Below, piece after piece: positions 51,101 to 62,204 of a stretch of 64,000 bases of DNA. The notes beneath the pieces were generated by a model that did no database searches, was not told the origin of the DNA, and saw only the letters and a program-made list of their open reading frames with translations. The stretch covers positions 75,644,520 through 75,708,519 of the forward strand of contig CM069432.1 of assembly GCA_035610365.1 (NCBI GenBank), written 5' to 3'. Numbering within the stretch: the first letter of the stretch is position 1; the number at the start of each line of letters is the position of its first letter. This DNA is from Aquatica leii (Eukaryota > Arthropoda > Insecta > Coleoptera > Lampyridae). The position numbers were made by a program, and so were the translations under genes.

Positions 51101-54100
51101 TTTTATCTTTTCTTTGTTTAAAAAAGTTAATATGTAGGTATTTATTAAACATGCAAAAATTTTCTGTAAAACATTACCGACAATATGTAGCTTGACATTT
51201 GTTACTAAAAAAAAATTAATGAAAAAGTTGTAGTCCTTACATTAACTTGTATATTATTTGCAAACAAAACCTATTAGATAATTTAAAATGTTCTTATTAA
51301 TATTTTCAATAAAATGCAAATTGTTTAATTGTACAACTACATAAAACAGTTTTTAGTTACAAGGTTAGTTATCAAAATGCAATCGATTTAAAATTTTTGT
51401 GACAAAACATAGGAAGAAGAAAACAACTATAATTTACAATAATACATATAAAATGTATTAAGAAATATTCATTTTGTCAATTCAAGTTCCGGTATTGTTG
51501 ACCCTCTATAGCTTGACATGAAACTTTTGAATTGAAAAATAGTATTGCTAAATTATGTAACAATTGTGTAAGATATCTATTCTTACTTTTTCAGATTCAA
51601 CAAAAAAAAGTAAAGCTTGTGTGAAGGTTGTTGCTATCAATTAGCGTAGTATTTTTCTAAAATTGTGCTAAATACATTGAAGGTAAAAAAATAAGGATTT
51701 ATTGCAAAACAAAATATTTCAATTAAACAAATATTTAATTAAAATAGTTTCGTTTTATACTTTTATACGCGATTTGGGAGTTAAATTGTATATTATAATA
51801 ATTGCACAGTTTATTGACTTAAAAATTACTATAAGATTTTTAAATTTAGCAATTAATAAGAAAAAAGAATAAATATCTACGAAACCGAAATATTTGTTAT
51901 ATTGCAATCATTTTTGTTTGGTAATAATGACTGTACTACATCACTTCGGTGTAAAAATCTTGAGGCAATAATGTCAACATAAGAAATAAAAACAAACAAA
52001 ATGATTGATAATTTACTAAATGGCACAATATACAACAGGCATGTCAATACATGTAATTACTAACGTTGTGTAGTTAGCAACTATAACTAACGATCGACAA
52101 AATATTTTGAAATATTTCTTAATTAACGTGACAAAGAAATATTTCTTCATGTCCTAAGTTAATTTAAAGTAACAGTAATATAGATAAATTGAACATGCTT
52201 GGTTTATTTTTATTTGTTAATTTCGTTTCATAATATTTTAATGCGCAGATGAGAAAACTTTTTCGTTTTTATCATTTTGATCATAGATCGTAAACGTAAG
52301 CACTGCTTTAAAAAAATATGATCAAATTAATTTATGGTTTGAGTACATAACATAATTTATAAATACGCATCTTCCGGTAATTTATATATATATAAAAAAT
52401 TATTTAATTACTAAACGTGCTTACAGAGTTGTCAGTAAACAATTGCCGCTTTATTTAAAACAAGGATAAAATTCTTTATGTTAATTAAAAAAAATACCGG
52501 AAGTAAAGTTGAAGGTGTTATATCCGTAATTATATAATCTTGACCTAAATAAACAAATATCTTGGTTTTTTATTAGAAACGTTTTAGATGTATTTTCTTA
52601 CTCATGAAAGTCAAATTTTGAAAGGTACAAGACAAAATACTTATAGTAACGATAAAATATTAATTGATACAGAACGAGCCGGTTACATAAACCAGGAACT
52701 GTAGAAAACACCCACCGAGATTGGTCCCAGAAACATTTTAATTGGCAATTACGATTTGTTTTTATCTGCTTTTAAATACAATAATTGGCGTAGACGATCA
52801 TGTGAAGACGTGTTTGATATTTAACTGTAAAAAGCAGCCGACTGTGCATACTTAGTGCAGACTTATTACCATACCCCTAAAATATTGTTTTACTTTTAAT
52901 AAACGTGTGAACATAAAGAATTAATAATAATTTTAATTTATAAACTATGTACAGATCTGTATTATGCAAAACGAAACCATTGTTCCGGTACGATAAAAAA
53001 GCATTTTTCTATATCTCTGGGACACTGGCTAAACTAAACCAAATTTTCTTTTTCGATTGATAGTTTTTGTCGCAATAAAATAAGATGATTACAAAAGTCT
53101 AGTTACATTAACGCAGAAGTTGTTACTGAATCTAATTTAAAGAAATAGTTAATAAGATTCAAATAAAAATATTTTAAACATCTTGAAATTTAAATGCGTT
53201 GTTTTAATGAAATTGTGTATTAATTATGTTATTAGTCTTTCTACATTTTTGATCATTTCTTATTATTATTAAAATAAAACCTATATTTACTAGCATAAAT
53301 AATTTAATTTGCTTGCAGTCAAAAATTCATAAATCATGTGAGTTTTAATAAATTGTTTATATAGTAAGAAAAAACTAGTAGTTTTATATATAATTTAGTT
53401 TTAGTAATAGCAAAAATATATATAGTTGTACTAACAACATCAATCTATTGTTCTTTGTTAATTTACCTACTTTTTTATCAATGTAAACTTTTTAGTACAG
53501 TTACGATTACGTTATAAATTTGTTTACAATTTTTTGTTTATTAAAGGCGCTTCTGTTTTGTTAAATTTTTTGTCTTACTGAATTTGTTAAAACCGAAGTA
53601 CTATTGTTGTTCTTTCAAGGTTATTGTATCTATGTTTAATGTATCATAAACAATTTTTTATATTCTTTGTTGTGTCTTTTTGATTCAATTTTGAAATATT
53701 TTTGTTTTTGTACGAAATCTGCATGTGTTATGTTTTCCTTTATCGGTGTTCTAAAGTTTTTCGTTTTAGTTTTATAGTTAACATTTTTGCTTTTACTTTG
53801 TTTAAATAACATTGTTTTATCAACGTTACGCAATATCTGAACAATAATAAAATTTTAAAATCTTAATAATCGTTTTCGCATCATTCAATCGTTTTTGTAT
53901 TCGCTCTAAAGATGGTTTTGTATTGTAAACTTCTATTAATTAATAATCTTTCAAGTACTTAACTAATCGATGTTATATAATTTTGTAAGTAGATGCAAGT
54001 AATAAGTGATATAATGAATTATAAACCATTCATGCATTAAAGATTCAAGTATAATTATTGGTTTAGAAAGACACTAATGTTAAATTTTTTAATACAAACG

Positions 54101-57100
54101 TGGGAATTATTTTGCCAAGGTAAAACCAAGATCAAATAACCGCACTTGTTAAGAAAAATATATTAAACATTATTTGTTTGTTAGAAACAAAAACTGAGCA
54201 GTTTTTTATGCCCCTCCTTGAACGAAGAATCCAATAGTGTTAATTATTTGTTTTGTGAAATTATTAAAGTTATGTAAAATATGAAGTTTGACATTTATGT
54301 CACTCAGGATGCAGCAAAGAAAGAAGTGTACTATGAATATTAAACAAGGAACTAAATATTCGTTTAAAAATAATTAATTTCTTTATTAAAATCAAAAAAT
54401 CCACAAGTACTCATATTAGAGATTAATATAAATGGAAATATTCAATTGCTGAAACAACAATGGTGCTATAAAATTACAAAAAATGGCACAATAAGAAACT
54501 TTGAATAAATAAATTTAAAGACGTTTAGCTGTTTATAAATTTATATCTTATTATAACATGATGCAACAATATTAAAATGATAGTACATATCAAAATACAC
54601 GACAGTGATCAAGTGCTGGTATGAAAAACCCTGAGTTTTATGTAATATTATTAACTAAAAATACGCAAAACATTATTAAATACAAAATTTAGTAAAACAA
54701 TTATTCACTACAGTCAACTAATAAATCTTCATATTCTTAAAAGAGCTGAGTAGAAGCAATTCTCAGAAGCTTCGCCCACGCTGTATATACTGTTTATAAA
54801 ATTATGCAAAAAAATTGTACATGGTTAAATGTAATACATAAACACTAAGGACGTCATTTGTCAAAAGATATTGTAGTTTAATGCAGTAAAATAAGAGTTT
54901 ATATTACCAAATTAGAAGTTCTGTAAGAAAAGTTCATTAGTACAAGTTAATTAAACGAAAAACTATTAACACTAAAAAGATGGTTGATTATGTCTAATTT
55001 TTTCTAATTTTTATAAATTGAAATAGAGCATCATCTAAAACCTACTACCAATTAACACAATAAATACAATGCATTTTTTATTACATAAAAAGTAAAACAT
55101 TTTAAACGTCTTACTAATTTTAATAAAATAATTATTTACTTTCTTTATAAATTGCATCAAATAAACCTAAAAGAAATTTGATAAATGAGAAAATTTTAAT
55201 CATTCATCTTTAAAAAGAAAGAAAATTGATTATAGTTTGTACGTTATTTTATAATTTGTACAATTAATTTTTTTTGTCATTTTATTGTTATAATTGAACA
55301 AATATAAAGTTATTTTCTTTATATAGGTAGAAGTGATTCAAAACAATCACGTCAATATGGGAAATTAATACAAACATTTTAATCAGTTTTTCACGGATAT
55401 AGATTATATTGTATAGTGTACTCTGATTGTTTAAGGTTAAAACTATATAAATAAATAATATAGTGCTCAGGTTCTAAAGTGAAATTTAGGTTTACATTAG
55501 AAGAATATAAACGCTACTTGATCTAAACAATAATTTTGCATTTGAAGACGTAAGTCTTTATCTTAAAGCAATTGATAGAATGACTGCTGCATTTGTAGAC
55601 TTAATATATAAACGGGTAACGTTTCTTTATCTTCTTTTAACTACTCAGGTTTTTTATAGCGACACTAAATGTGCACTTCTTCAGGTTTCTACAATTTATT
55701 TTAGTAAGTACTCAGCAAATCATTCAAAACGCAATTACCTAAAATATCAAATTACAATTAAAAACACACACATCGGAAAGAACTTACGTGAAAATTTGAG
55801 CAGATTACCCCGAAGATTCAAAAGAGATGAGCAACCACTGCTAACATACAATAATGTAAAATGAGAATGATTAAAAATGATTATAAATAAATAACTTAAC
55901 ACAATGACAAACAATACAACATGTATAATCAAATATTCAGATGTCAAGGTAACTTACCATCAGGCAATAACTTTAAAAACGAAAAATACCGGCGAGTTCA
56001 ATTTATATAAATCCACTTTGCAATTTTAGAAATTAAGCTGTTGTAGATATTAATTAAATTATTGGTGTCACTATTAAAATTAATATTATTTTTGTATACA
56101 TTGATGAATCTCACTTCGGAAACTAATTTTTTTTTTGTAATTTAGATGTGAAAAATAAGCAAATCGAATTTTAAAAAACTCTAATGTTTTTTTGATGCTA
56201 CGAATTGACAAATTTGAAAATCATTGATTTCTAGAACACTGGTGCGTATCTACTTGTTTTTAAGGACTAAAAAAGGCATCACAAGATAGATTTTTAAAAT
56301 GTTTGAAATTAGGTTTCTTTATCAAACAATTCTTTAAAGGTCTACGACTATACGCATGCGTTGAAACGAAAACGTGTTTTATCAAAACGTTAAAGTGTGA
56401 ACTAAGCATTCTAACAACTGTTAGCTCGCTATTTCATCAGAGAGAGAGAGAGAGAGAGACCGATTTTTGTAATGGTTATGAGCTGTTCAAACCAGTACTA
56501 CAACAGAAGCATGAATTCGAACGAAAGACCCGATCACAACGCCACATGTAAACCTAAAATTAATCCTCGCAAATTAATTGCGATAAAGCCATCTTGCAAA
56601 AGTCTTGTAATGAACGATTTTGCAGGTAAGTTTAGTGTTTCTGTTGTTATAAATTAGTTATTTTGTTGTTTTTGTATTTAAGAGCGAGTGTTTAATTATG
56701 AGGGAAAACTGAAGTGACGAAAACCAAACTGAACGTAGCTTATTGGTAATTGTCTATTATTGTATATTATTACAGATTAGATATTATTTTGCTTTTAGTA
56801 TGTTTGTTATATGGAATCATGTGTTGCAGGAACTTTCGAAACTAGCTAACCAGGAATACACAAAAGCAGCTTGTAAGAAGAAGTGGAAAGTTTTAGAACG
56901 AAACTAAAAAAAAACATCGATCGATAATACAACTTCCACAAGACGTGGACGAAAAATTTTTTAATTCCCAGAGGAAATGGATAGAATAGTAGCGAAGCAA
57001 TAATTTCTGTTATATTGTTAGGTACACATATTGTTAATGTACCTGTCTCTATTGACATCGATGATGATGTTCTTTAACTTTTCAAGAAGTTTGCTTACCA

Positions 57101-60100
57101 AAAGTTTTGAATAACGAAAAAAGTAACGAGATAAGAAATATAAATATATCAAGAAAAAAACAGTTTTGGAAAAAAAAGAGAAGATAGAAAAGAATACCAA
57201 GAAAAAAGATTAATTCAAGAACATGAGTAGATCGAAATAATTAAGAAAAGGAATTAACTTCTCGAGCTATAATTAAATGAGAAATCTAGTTGGGAGGACA
57301 GTCTTCGATAAAAGTTGAATTATATATATACAACATCGTCTTTTTTGCATCATTAAAAAAATATCTTAGATAGATAAACTAAAATCTATATTGAGCTTAA
57401 TAAACATATAAATTATACGATTTATTACTATTGTAATGTGACAGCCGTCAATAGCCCTAATGATATTTGGAAATCTTTGGTGTCAAAAATTTCTTATTTC
57501 GCTCGTTTCTGCATTCTTTGACTAGCTAATTATCTTAAAAGACAAATCACTTAAAAACACGGATGTTCTGTTTATAACCAGTGCAAAGAAGTCTCTGAGA
57601 TGTTAAATCGACTCGAAACATCGCGAAAATATCTAGCAGAATTTCCCAGAATTTTCCACCAATTTATCCGTAATTTGTTACGAATATGAGTGCCACTGCA
57701 AGCCTGCTATTAAAAGAAACGAAAGGAAAGATGAAAATGCAAAGAACGAAATGTTTATTAATATAAATGAAAATGTTAATATTAATTAGTAAATTAAATT
57801 TGATACAATTGTAAAATAAGTGTACTAAAAATTATCTGTCTGTAATTGCCAAAACCAACTTTGTCTAGCGTAGTCTAACTTTGCATAATTAGACCCTTAT
57901 ATTAATATTATTATTTACATAACAAATGCAATAAATAAATCAATTGAGTCATACGATTTTTTATCATTGAAAAAGAAATATTAATAACTTAACAATTTAT
58001 TTATCTTTTCTAAATAATAATAATTTATTTTGATACACGTGAAGAACTGTATGTAAATAAATTTGTCATCGAGCAAATTAACGTAAAATGGCGTATAAAT
58101 AAAAAATAAATAAAAGTAAATTTTATTGGCTCCTAATCACTCATATATTAAAACGAAATTATGGAAAACATCTTATCTTTTTACATTAATCTAAATAAAT
58201 GACTGCGATTTTTCTATCATCTTTTAAAACATAAAACGTTGAATAGCGTAATTATAAACATTTAATTAAGTGCTATCAAGACGTGTTGTATAATTCAGTA
58301 ATTTTTAATATTTAAAATTAACGTAAAACCTTCTATTCGTATTAATAATGTATTTTCAGGGTTAGCAAATTTAACAACAAAATAAAAATTTAAAGTGCTC
58401 CTTTGCCAAATATTTACATTATTTTTTATTTCCAACATTTACATAATTGTGAATTAAATTAGAATATAAAATTGATATAAACGTTTGCACCTGTAAATTT
58501 CGTTGTTAATGTAGTAATAACGCATTGTAAACGTATAAATAAACAGATACTACAACAATGTATATCAGCGTTTAAAACGCTTCTTAAGAATTCTAAATTT
58601 ATGGAAAATTTATTCTGTTTAGTACATGTTATTAACTATTATGCATAACACGTGTTGATATAAAGAAACCTATCCCTTAAATATCTCAGACAAAGTCCTT
58701 GCAAGGAATGTATAACAATTTACGCTTACACTTTACCCTTCAACTTTTATTGTTGTTTTAATAAAAACGCAAAACGTTTATACTGTGTGTATAAGTAAAA
58801 CTGTTTTCTAAAACAGAAATAATTCTGATGTAAGTTCAAGAATGAGGAGTGGTTCTGTTATGTAACAGCCATGATATTGTATTTAGATTTTAATCCAGCG
58901 CACTGGGCGATAATGTTTATATTGAATTACTCCTTACTTTCTCAGAGCGATTTTCTTTTTTAAGAAAACAACAACAATTGGAGTAGTATTTAAGTTCCAT
59001 GAATCATTTTTAAATTTTTTATTTAGCCTAATCGTCGATAATTTTATAGTTTTAATATCCGTTTAATTTTATTTTACCTTTAAAAAAAATATAAAAAATA
59101 AAAAAAAAAGTTACGCATCGTATTTTTACAAAATCTTAAACTATTATAGTATTTTTAAATTAATGATATATCAAAAACAGAAATAAAAATTTTTTATTAA
59201 AAAATGAATTTTAATTTATTATTAATAAATAACTTTAGCTTATGCGCTTTTATATTTCAAAAGGTTAATTGGTGTATATACTTATATAATATAGTCTACT
59301 AATGTTAAATGTTTTATCAAATAATTTTTCACTAAGAAAATTTCTATAAACAGACGTATAGGATTCGAAAAACCCACGGTTGTAAATATACACCCTTTAA
59401 AATAATGAACAAAAAAGCTGTCTCAAACCAAAGCATAATTGTATATACATTGAAAAAATAAAACATAATTTGCGTCAAAGTTTTATAGTAAGCAAAAAAA
59501 TAAACACGAATAGTGTTTGTTTTACTAAATACTTATGATAAAAAAGCATTGCAAATAAATTGAAAACAAGAAAAAGCGCTTTTTGATTGTTTATAGATTT
59601 TTAACTAACCAAGAATTACTTAGGCTTAAAAATGTATTTAAAAGAGAAATATACAAACTACGAAAATGTAGATAAAGAATAGATTTTTCATCCAAAAATT
59701 AAATAAAATTTTATTTAACGTTTTTTTCCATGAGTGGACATTTTTAAACCCGAGTCAAACGGGGGTTTTAAAAATTTGCCAGGGAAAAAACATCCAATTT
59801 AGACAGAAACGAGATGCATACAAATTAAGGTTCCTAAATCTGACAAAAATAGTTTGAGGTTTATGTTGACAGCTGCTGCGTTCAAAGACGGTTTACAAAA
59901 GCGAAAAAATAGAATTTATGACAGTTAAGAACTATAAAAATTGTTTTAATTACTATTAGAAACAACAGACTTGTTTTTACTAGTCACATACCTATTTGTT
60001 TTTGATTTCTAATAATTCTCAAACTAACAGATTTTCAGTAGTCGAATTGACGTGACTTTAGGCTGGTAATAAAAATCCATTTCAATACTATTTACGTATA

Positions 60101-60850
60101 GCTAGGTGTTAAATGTTTGTTAATTAGAAAACTGATAAATGTTTCAATATAGAAACTTGTAAGTTCTTTATTCTATCTCAATTAAGTTTATAATATTTAC
60201 TAAATGAAATAAACGGCATTATAAATATATAAAAACAAGAACATTTGCTATTTGCATTATAATCTATTTCTGTTTTAGATTAAGTATTTTATTTTCCATT
60301 GTTGCAAAAATATTTCAATTTTACATCATTTAAAACTCTTGTTATTATCATTTTTAATAAATTCATGATATTGGAGTAATCTGTGTAGCTAGTGTATGTA
60401 TCAATACGCAAAAATTAATTACTGCACGGTAATTGTAATATAATTAATCTTTGTCAAAATTTTTTTAAATCAACTATTTACACAAATGCCTAATTAAATT
60501 ACTACACGCAGTGTAAAGAAAAAAAAAACTTACCTCAGGAATTTCTACGTATTCAATGCCGTGTTGTGCAGTTGCGTTCGGTTCAATAGTCCATAATTTT
60601 AGACCACCAGTTTTCAAAAGTCCCGAATTTTTTGTTAAACTTAAATTTAATTTTTGTCCAAATACTGTTAAATGTATATTAGCTGCTTTATCTTGAAATT
60701 TTTGTTTTTCTGGAGTTTTGTTTTGATCCTTCGTCCTTGTGAATTTTGAATTGCTATCGCCTTCAATTGTATTTTCTAAATTAATACTAGGATTATTTTC
60801 TATACTTCTCTCTTCTATATGATGTAAATGTACCACTTCGTATTCAGGAA
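36110..60850 (-). CDS. ADAMTS-like secreted zinc metalloprotease without thrombospondin repeats (5' end outside window)
   Basis: Coding exons in transcript order: 60534-60850, 44837-44926, 40459-40756, 40008-40276, 39148-39290, one of 38883-38935 or 38526-38581, 37944-38070, 37729-37893, 37556-37682, 37400-37504, 36668-36771, 36110-36587 (stop TAG). All phases agree, giving 757 or 758 residues from the first visible exon. Exons 1-3 are an acidic prodomain. SRRKR in exon 4 is a furin-type site before the reprolysin domain. HEVGHLLGAVHDG, split over two exons, is the zinc site, with GYIMSD as Met-turn and FAYVGGACVV before it. LPGKLLSLDAQCRRD, CAQLFCFD and SPCGDGQYCLNGRCV are the ADAMTS disintegrin-like and cysteine-rich part. 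The last exon is Thr/Ser/Tyr/Pro-rich with no TSP1 motif. It probably cleaves extracellular matrix or secreted proteins; the substrate is unknown. Intron 1 is 15.6 kb. The signal-peptide exon must lie beyond 60850, probably outside the window. Confidence 0.92.
38526..38581 (-). CDS. Alternative catalytic-domain exon, version 2 (downstream)
   Basis: This 56-base exon lies between TTTTGCAG and GTACGA and encodes LDMCRRQYTGDVCNRGTAG. It shares DMCRR, a second Cys and GTAG with version 1 but is one codon longer and less basic. The match in position, phase and sequence shows an exon duplication within the gene. The segment precedes the FAYVGGAC strand in the reprolysin fold, so the choice could change the surface or substrate groove near the active site; that is inference. 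Confidence 0.85.
38709..38762 (-). promoter_or_regulatory. Intronic stem-loop between the two alternative exons
   Basis: ATTCACTCTTT (38709-38719) and AAAGAGTGAAT (38752-38762) form a perfect 11 bp stem with a 32-base loop, in the 301-base intron between the alternative exons. RNA structures in such introns are known to steer mutually exclusive splicing in insects. A role here is a suggestion from position only. Confidence 0.45.
38883..38935 (-). CDS. Alternative catalytic-domain exon, version 1 (upstream)
   Basis: This 53-base exon follows a T-rich tract ending in CTAG and ends before GTAATG. It enters in phase 2 and leaves in phase 1, encoding YDMCRRRKGGRCTKGTAG between AVAITK of the preceding exon and FAYVGGAC of the next. 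It has the same phases and layout as 38526-38581. Inclusion of both would shift the frame, so a transcript should use one or the other. This version is more basic. Confidence 0.85.
39345..39962 (+). CDS. Hop2: HOP2 homologous-pairing protein (PSMC3IP), intronless gene nested in the protease intron
   Basis: The intact 205-residue ORF has the usual HOP2 length (about 205-220). Residues 1-75 form the winged-helix DNA-binding part (VYKFLKDQNRPFSANDVFEN, then KVYGKQRVYCVKQ). Residues 80-155 are a Lys/Glu-rich coiled coil, and 160-205 hold the conserved C-terminal helix region (YRKRKRICMDILNSILENYP). HOP2 works with MND1 to help DMC1/RAD51 pair homologous DNA in meiosis. HOP2 genes usually have introns; here there are none, and the whole gene lies in the 715 bp intron 39293-40007 of the opposite-strand protease. 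That suggests a retrocopy that replaced the ancestor, or full intron loss. The reading frame is undamaged and has its own poly(A) signal, so it is probably functional. Confidence 0.95.
   Translation: MATDIVYKFLKDQNRPFSANDVFENVGKEHGKTAVQKALDKLITKNKIFEKVYGKQRVYCVKQDETLDRIKICEQVQQMDQEISKITEHLKNVEKQLETKGAALSGLQGKMTTAEAKLKRNDLRKEVESLQQRLEEFKENDKPVTPQEKLKITTEHEKYLKEYRKRKRICMDILNSILENYPKPKKHLFDEIGVETDEDVEFNLD
39987..39992 (+). terminator. Poly(A) signal AATAAA of HOP2
   Basis: AATAAA begins 25 bases after the HOP2 stop codon and only 16 bases before the next protease exon (40008), so the HOP2 3' end must lie at or within that antisense exon. Confidence 0.7.
40757..44836 (-). other. Protease intron, 4.1 kb
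   Basis: No gene is seen. Between 43000 and 44280 there are many loosely repeated short motifs such as AAACGTTT and CGATTTTTATGAAA. Two small hairpins (ACGAGT-GAG-ACTCGT at 43732-43745 and ACGAG-TTTGG-CTCGT near 43779-43793) lie within it. These look like decayed repeats. Confidence 0.4.
48472..49000. repeat. Tandem duplication of about 281 bp with GC-richer core
   Basis: AACGATATTGCGCGACTACT occurs at 48472 and 48753. The following AACTTTAAAACTAACT, GACAAATA and ATTAACGCGTTCGCT stretches repeat at nearly the same offset. Divergence is about 10-15 percent by eye. The CG-rich core (CGCGTTCGCTCGCTACACTC) stands out from the surrounding AT-rich intron. Confidence 0.8.
49527..49637 (+). pseudogene. 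Acidic peptide fragment, possibly the N-terminus of a piggyBac-like transposase
   Basis: A 36-codon stretch reads SSDGDEYADFDSDSDFDPEE and ends in TGA. Such Asp/Glu/Ser-rich N-termini are common in piggyBac-type transposases. No DDE domain follows, so the assignment is weak. Confidence 0.2.
49985..50032 (+). repeat. Terminal fragment of the hammerhead-bearing repeat, copy C
   Basis: CATAGTAAAATCACACTATGAGATGG and the following CTCTACTATCAAACACTT match the end of copy A (17010-17050). The hammerhead part is not visible upstream. Confidence 0.6.
50406..50730 (+). pseudogene. 3' end of a LINE (non-LTR retrotransposon)
   Basis: The peptide GKTLHDRIRCEDLREIRNIS, followed by VAKLVQQKRKQ after a small shift and NNRLDKSE, is the C-terminal tail typical of insect LINE endonuclease/reverse-transcriptase proteins. 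The copy ends in AATAAGAAGAAGATAGG, consistent with a LINE 3' tail. It is 5'-truncated and broken. Confidence 0.65.
56439..56459. repeat. AG dinucleotide microsatellite
   Basis: About ten AG units in a row. Confidence 0.95.
56829..57310 (+). pseudogene. Possible Myb/SANT-like (MADF-type) protein fragment, degraded
   Basis: After a TGTTGCAG acceptor-like site the frame reads ELSKLANQEYTKAACKKKWK, resembling the last helix of Myb/SANT-like domains. Further Lys/Glu-rich helical pieces follow in shifting frames. Such proteins occur as accessory genes of Harbinger transposons or as host genes; here several stops break it. Similarity is weak. Confidence 0.25.
59710..59950. repeat. Fold-back repeat related to the MITE at 2.2-2.6 kb
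   Basis: Bases 59719-59789 form an imperfect stem (outer GTTTTTTTCC/GGGAAAAAAC, inner TTTTTAAACCCG/CGGGGGTTTTAAAAA). The adjoining 59850-59950 matches, in reverse complement, about 90 bp inside the MITE at 2206-2584 (shared AAACCGTCTTTGA and TTCTTAACTGTCATAAAT). Confidence 0.6.
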
Positions 60851-61880
60851 CTGAAAATAAAATTAAAATGAATAATTGTGCAAATTAAAACTGTTTTAAA
60901 AGAAAACTTAAATAATTTTGTAATCAAATCATATTTGATAAACAAAAGAACAAAGCAATATAATTAGATAAATGTAATAAATAACTATAAAATTACGTGT
61001 TACAAAATCAGAGAACAAGGGCAAAGTATTAGCATTAAGATATTTGCAGTAATTATAAATCATAGAAATAGTAATAAATACAATTTTATATTCAGGTCGG
61101 TAAAAGGCACAACGACCTTGCTTGTATTAACTTGATTTTATATAAACAAATACATTTATTATATAATATTATGAATATTCTTTACGTCTTAAACGCCAAA
61201 TGCGGTTGAAAGAAATGCTGAATAAATACCTACATTTATGCATTATTTACTATATCAACAAACACAGTTAGGAATTAAATTCTTCAATTACATTTGAATA
61301 TTTATCAACAATTAATAAACATACGTAATTAAATGTAATTAAGCTCATTTAAAATCGGGATAATGCCAATTAATCATCAGTATTATTCACTGTTAAATAT
61401 GCTTATTAATCAAATTATACCGATGAATACTGTAAAAAATACTAATTTGCAATCAAAACATAATTTCAGTGTTTGCTTTTATGTAACTATAAATTATACG
61501 TTAATTGCAGTGGTTTTAAAAACTGATTTTTACGTTTAATTTCTTTATCAAAGGTTTTTGTCGATGTTTTTGTGAATAGTTTTGTAATGCTCTAAAAATT
61601 TGCCGGAAGTACATATTGCAGTAATCTATTAAACGTAATACAATTAATTATAAACGATGCTTTATTCGATTAATAACGTTAATAAAACATTTTGTAAAGT
61701 GCCAATACAAATAAATCTAATAAAGATTTTTTTTATCTTTACCACAAATAAACGCAACACAGAATTTACGTATTTGTATCTTATGAATTTAAGATTTTAA
61801 AATAACAAAATAATGATTTTTTAAGTGTTTTATAATTACTTCCTTAATTTAAGGTTATCGAAAGATCTTACAGATTTTCT
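60851..61880. other. AT-rich non-coding DNA (protease intron)
   Basis: This is presumably the intron upstream of the first visible protease exon, whose CAG acceptor lies at 60851-60853. No gene or element was recognised. Confidence 0.5.
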
Positions 61881-61889
61881 GGATCGAAA

Positions 61890-62030
61890 AAAGAGTAATG
61901 AGGAAGTACTACGGCGGATTCGAAAACTGAGGTTTTTTGTATGGACTTTATGAAGCACTCGAGAAAGATTAAGACGATCCTGGAAGGAAAAATGTTAGGA
62001 CAGACCAAGGTTAGAATACTTTGATTAGAT
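61890..62030 (+). pseudogene. LINE reverse-transcriptase scrap
   Basis: KSNEEVLRRI followed, after a frame change, by KIKTILEGKM matches the C-terminal region of insect LINE proteins (NEEVLRRI ... ILEGK). Only about 140 bp are recognisable. Confidence 0.45.
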
Positions 62031-62204
62031 AAAAGTTAACTGAAGATCGATTCACATAGATAAACAATAAAAGGGTATATAGTGAATATAAGGTTAGAGT
62101 GTTACTTGAATCAACTGTGTTATGGTTTTTTAAAATTACAATACGACCAGTTGTTGAGCACATTTTACAAAAATAGAAATAAATAAATAAAAATAAATTA
62201 GTGT

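Larger units (their letters stand above)
44927..60533 (-). other. First visible protease intron, 15.6 kb, AT-rich with repeat debris
   Basis: Apart from the repeats and fossils listed separately (48.5-49.0, 49.5-50.7, 56.4-57.3 and 59.7-59.95 kb) I see no gene. The frame 55580-55864 (+) starts with a hydrophobic segment and has dibasic sites (RLPRRFKRDE), but it lacks supporting structure. On the minus strand, 56009-55950 reads a TATATAAA box followed about 50 bases later by a good GTAAGT donor, a possible internal promoter with a non-coding exon. Confidence 0.45.

Noticed and set aside
55580..55864. 94-codon frame with a hydrophobic N-terminus and dibasic sites, like a small secreted peptide precursor
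   Set aside because: No clear signal cleavage site, no repeated peptide and no poly(A) or promoter evidence; it lies in an AT-rich intron where such frames arise by chance.
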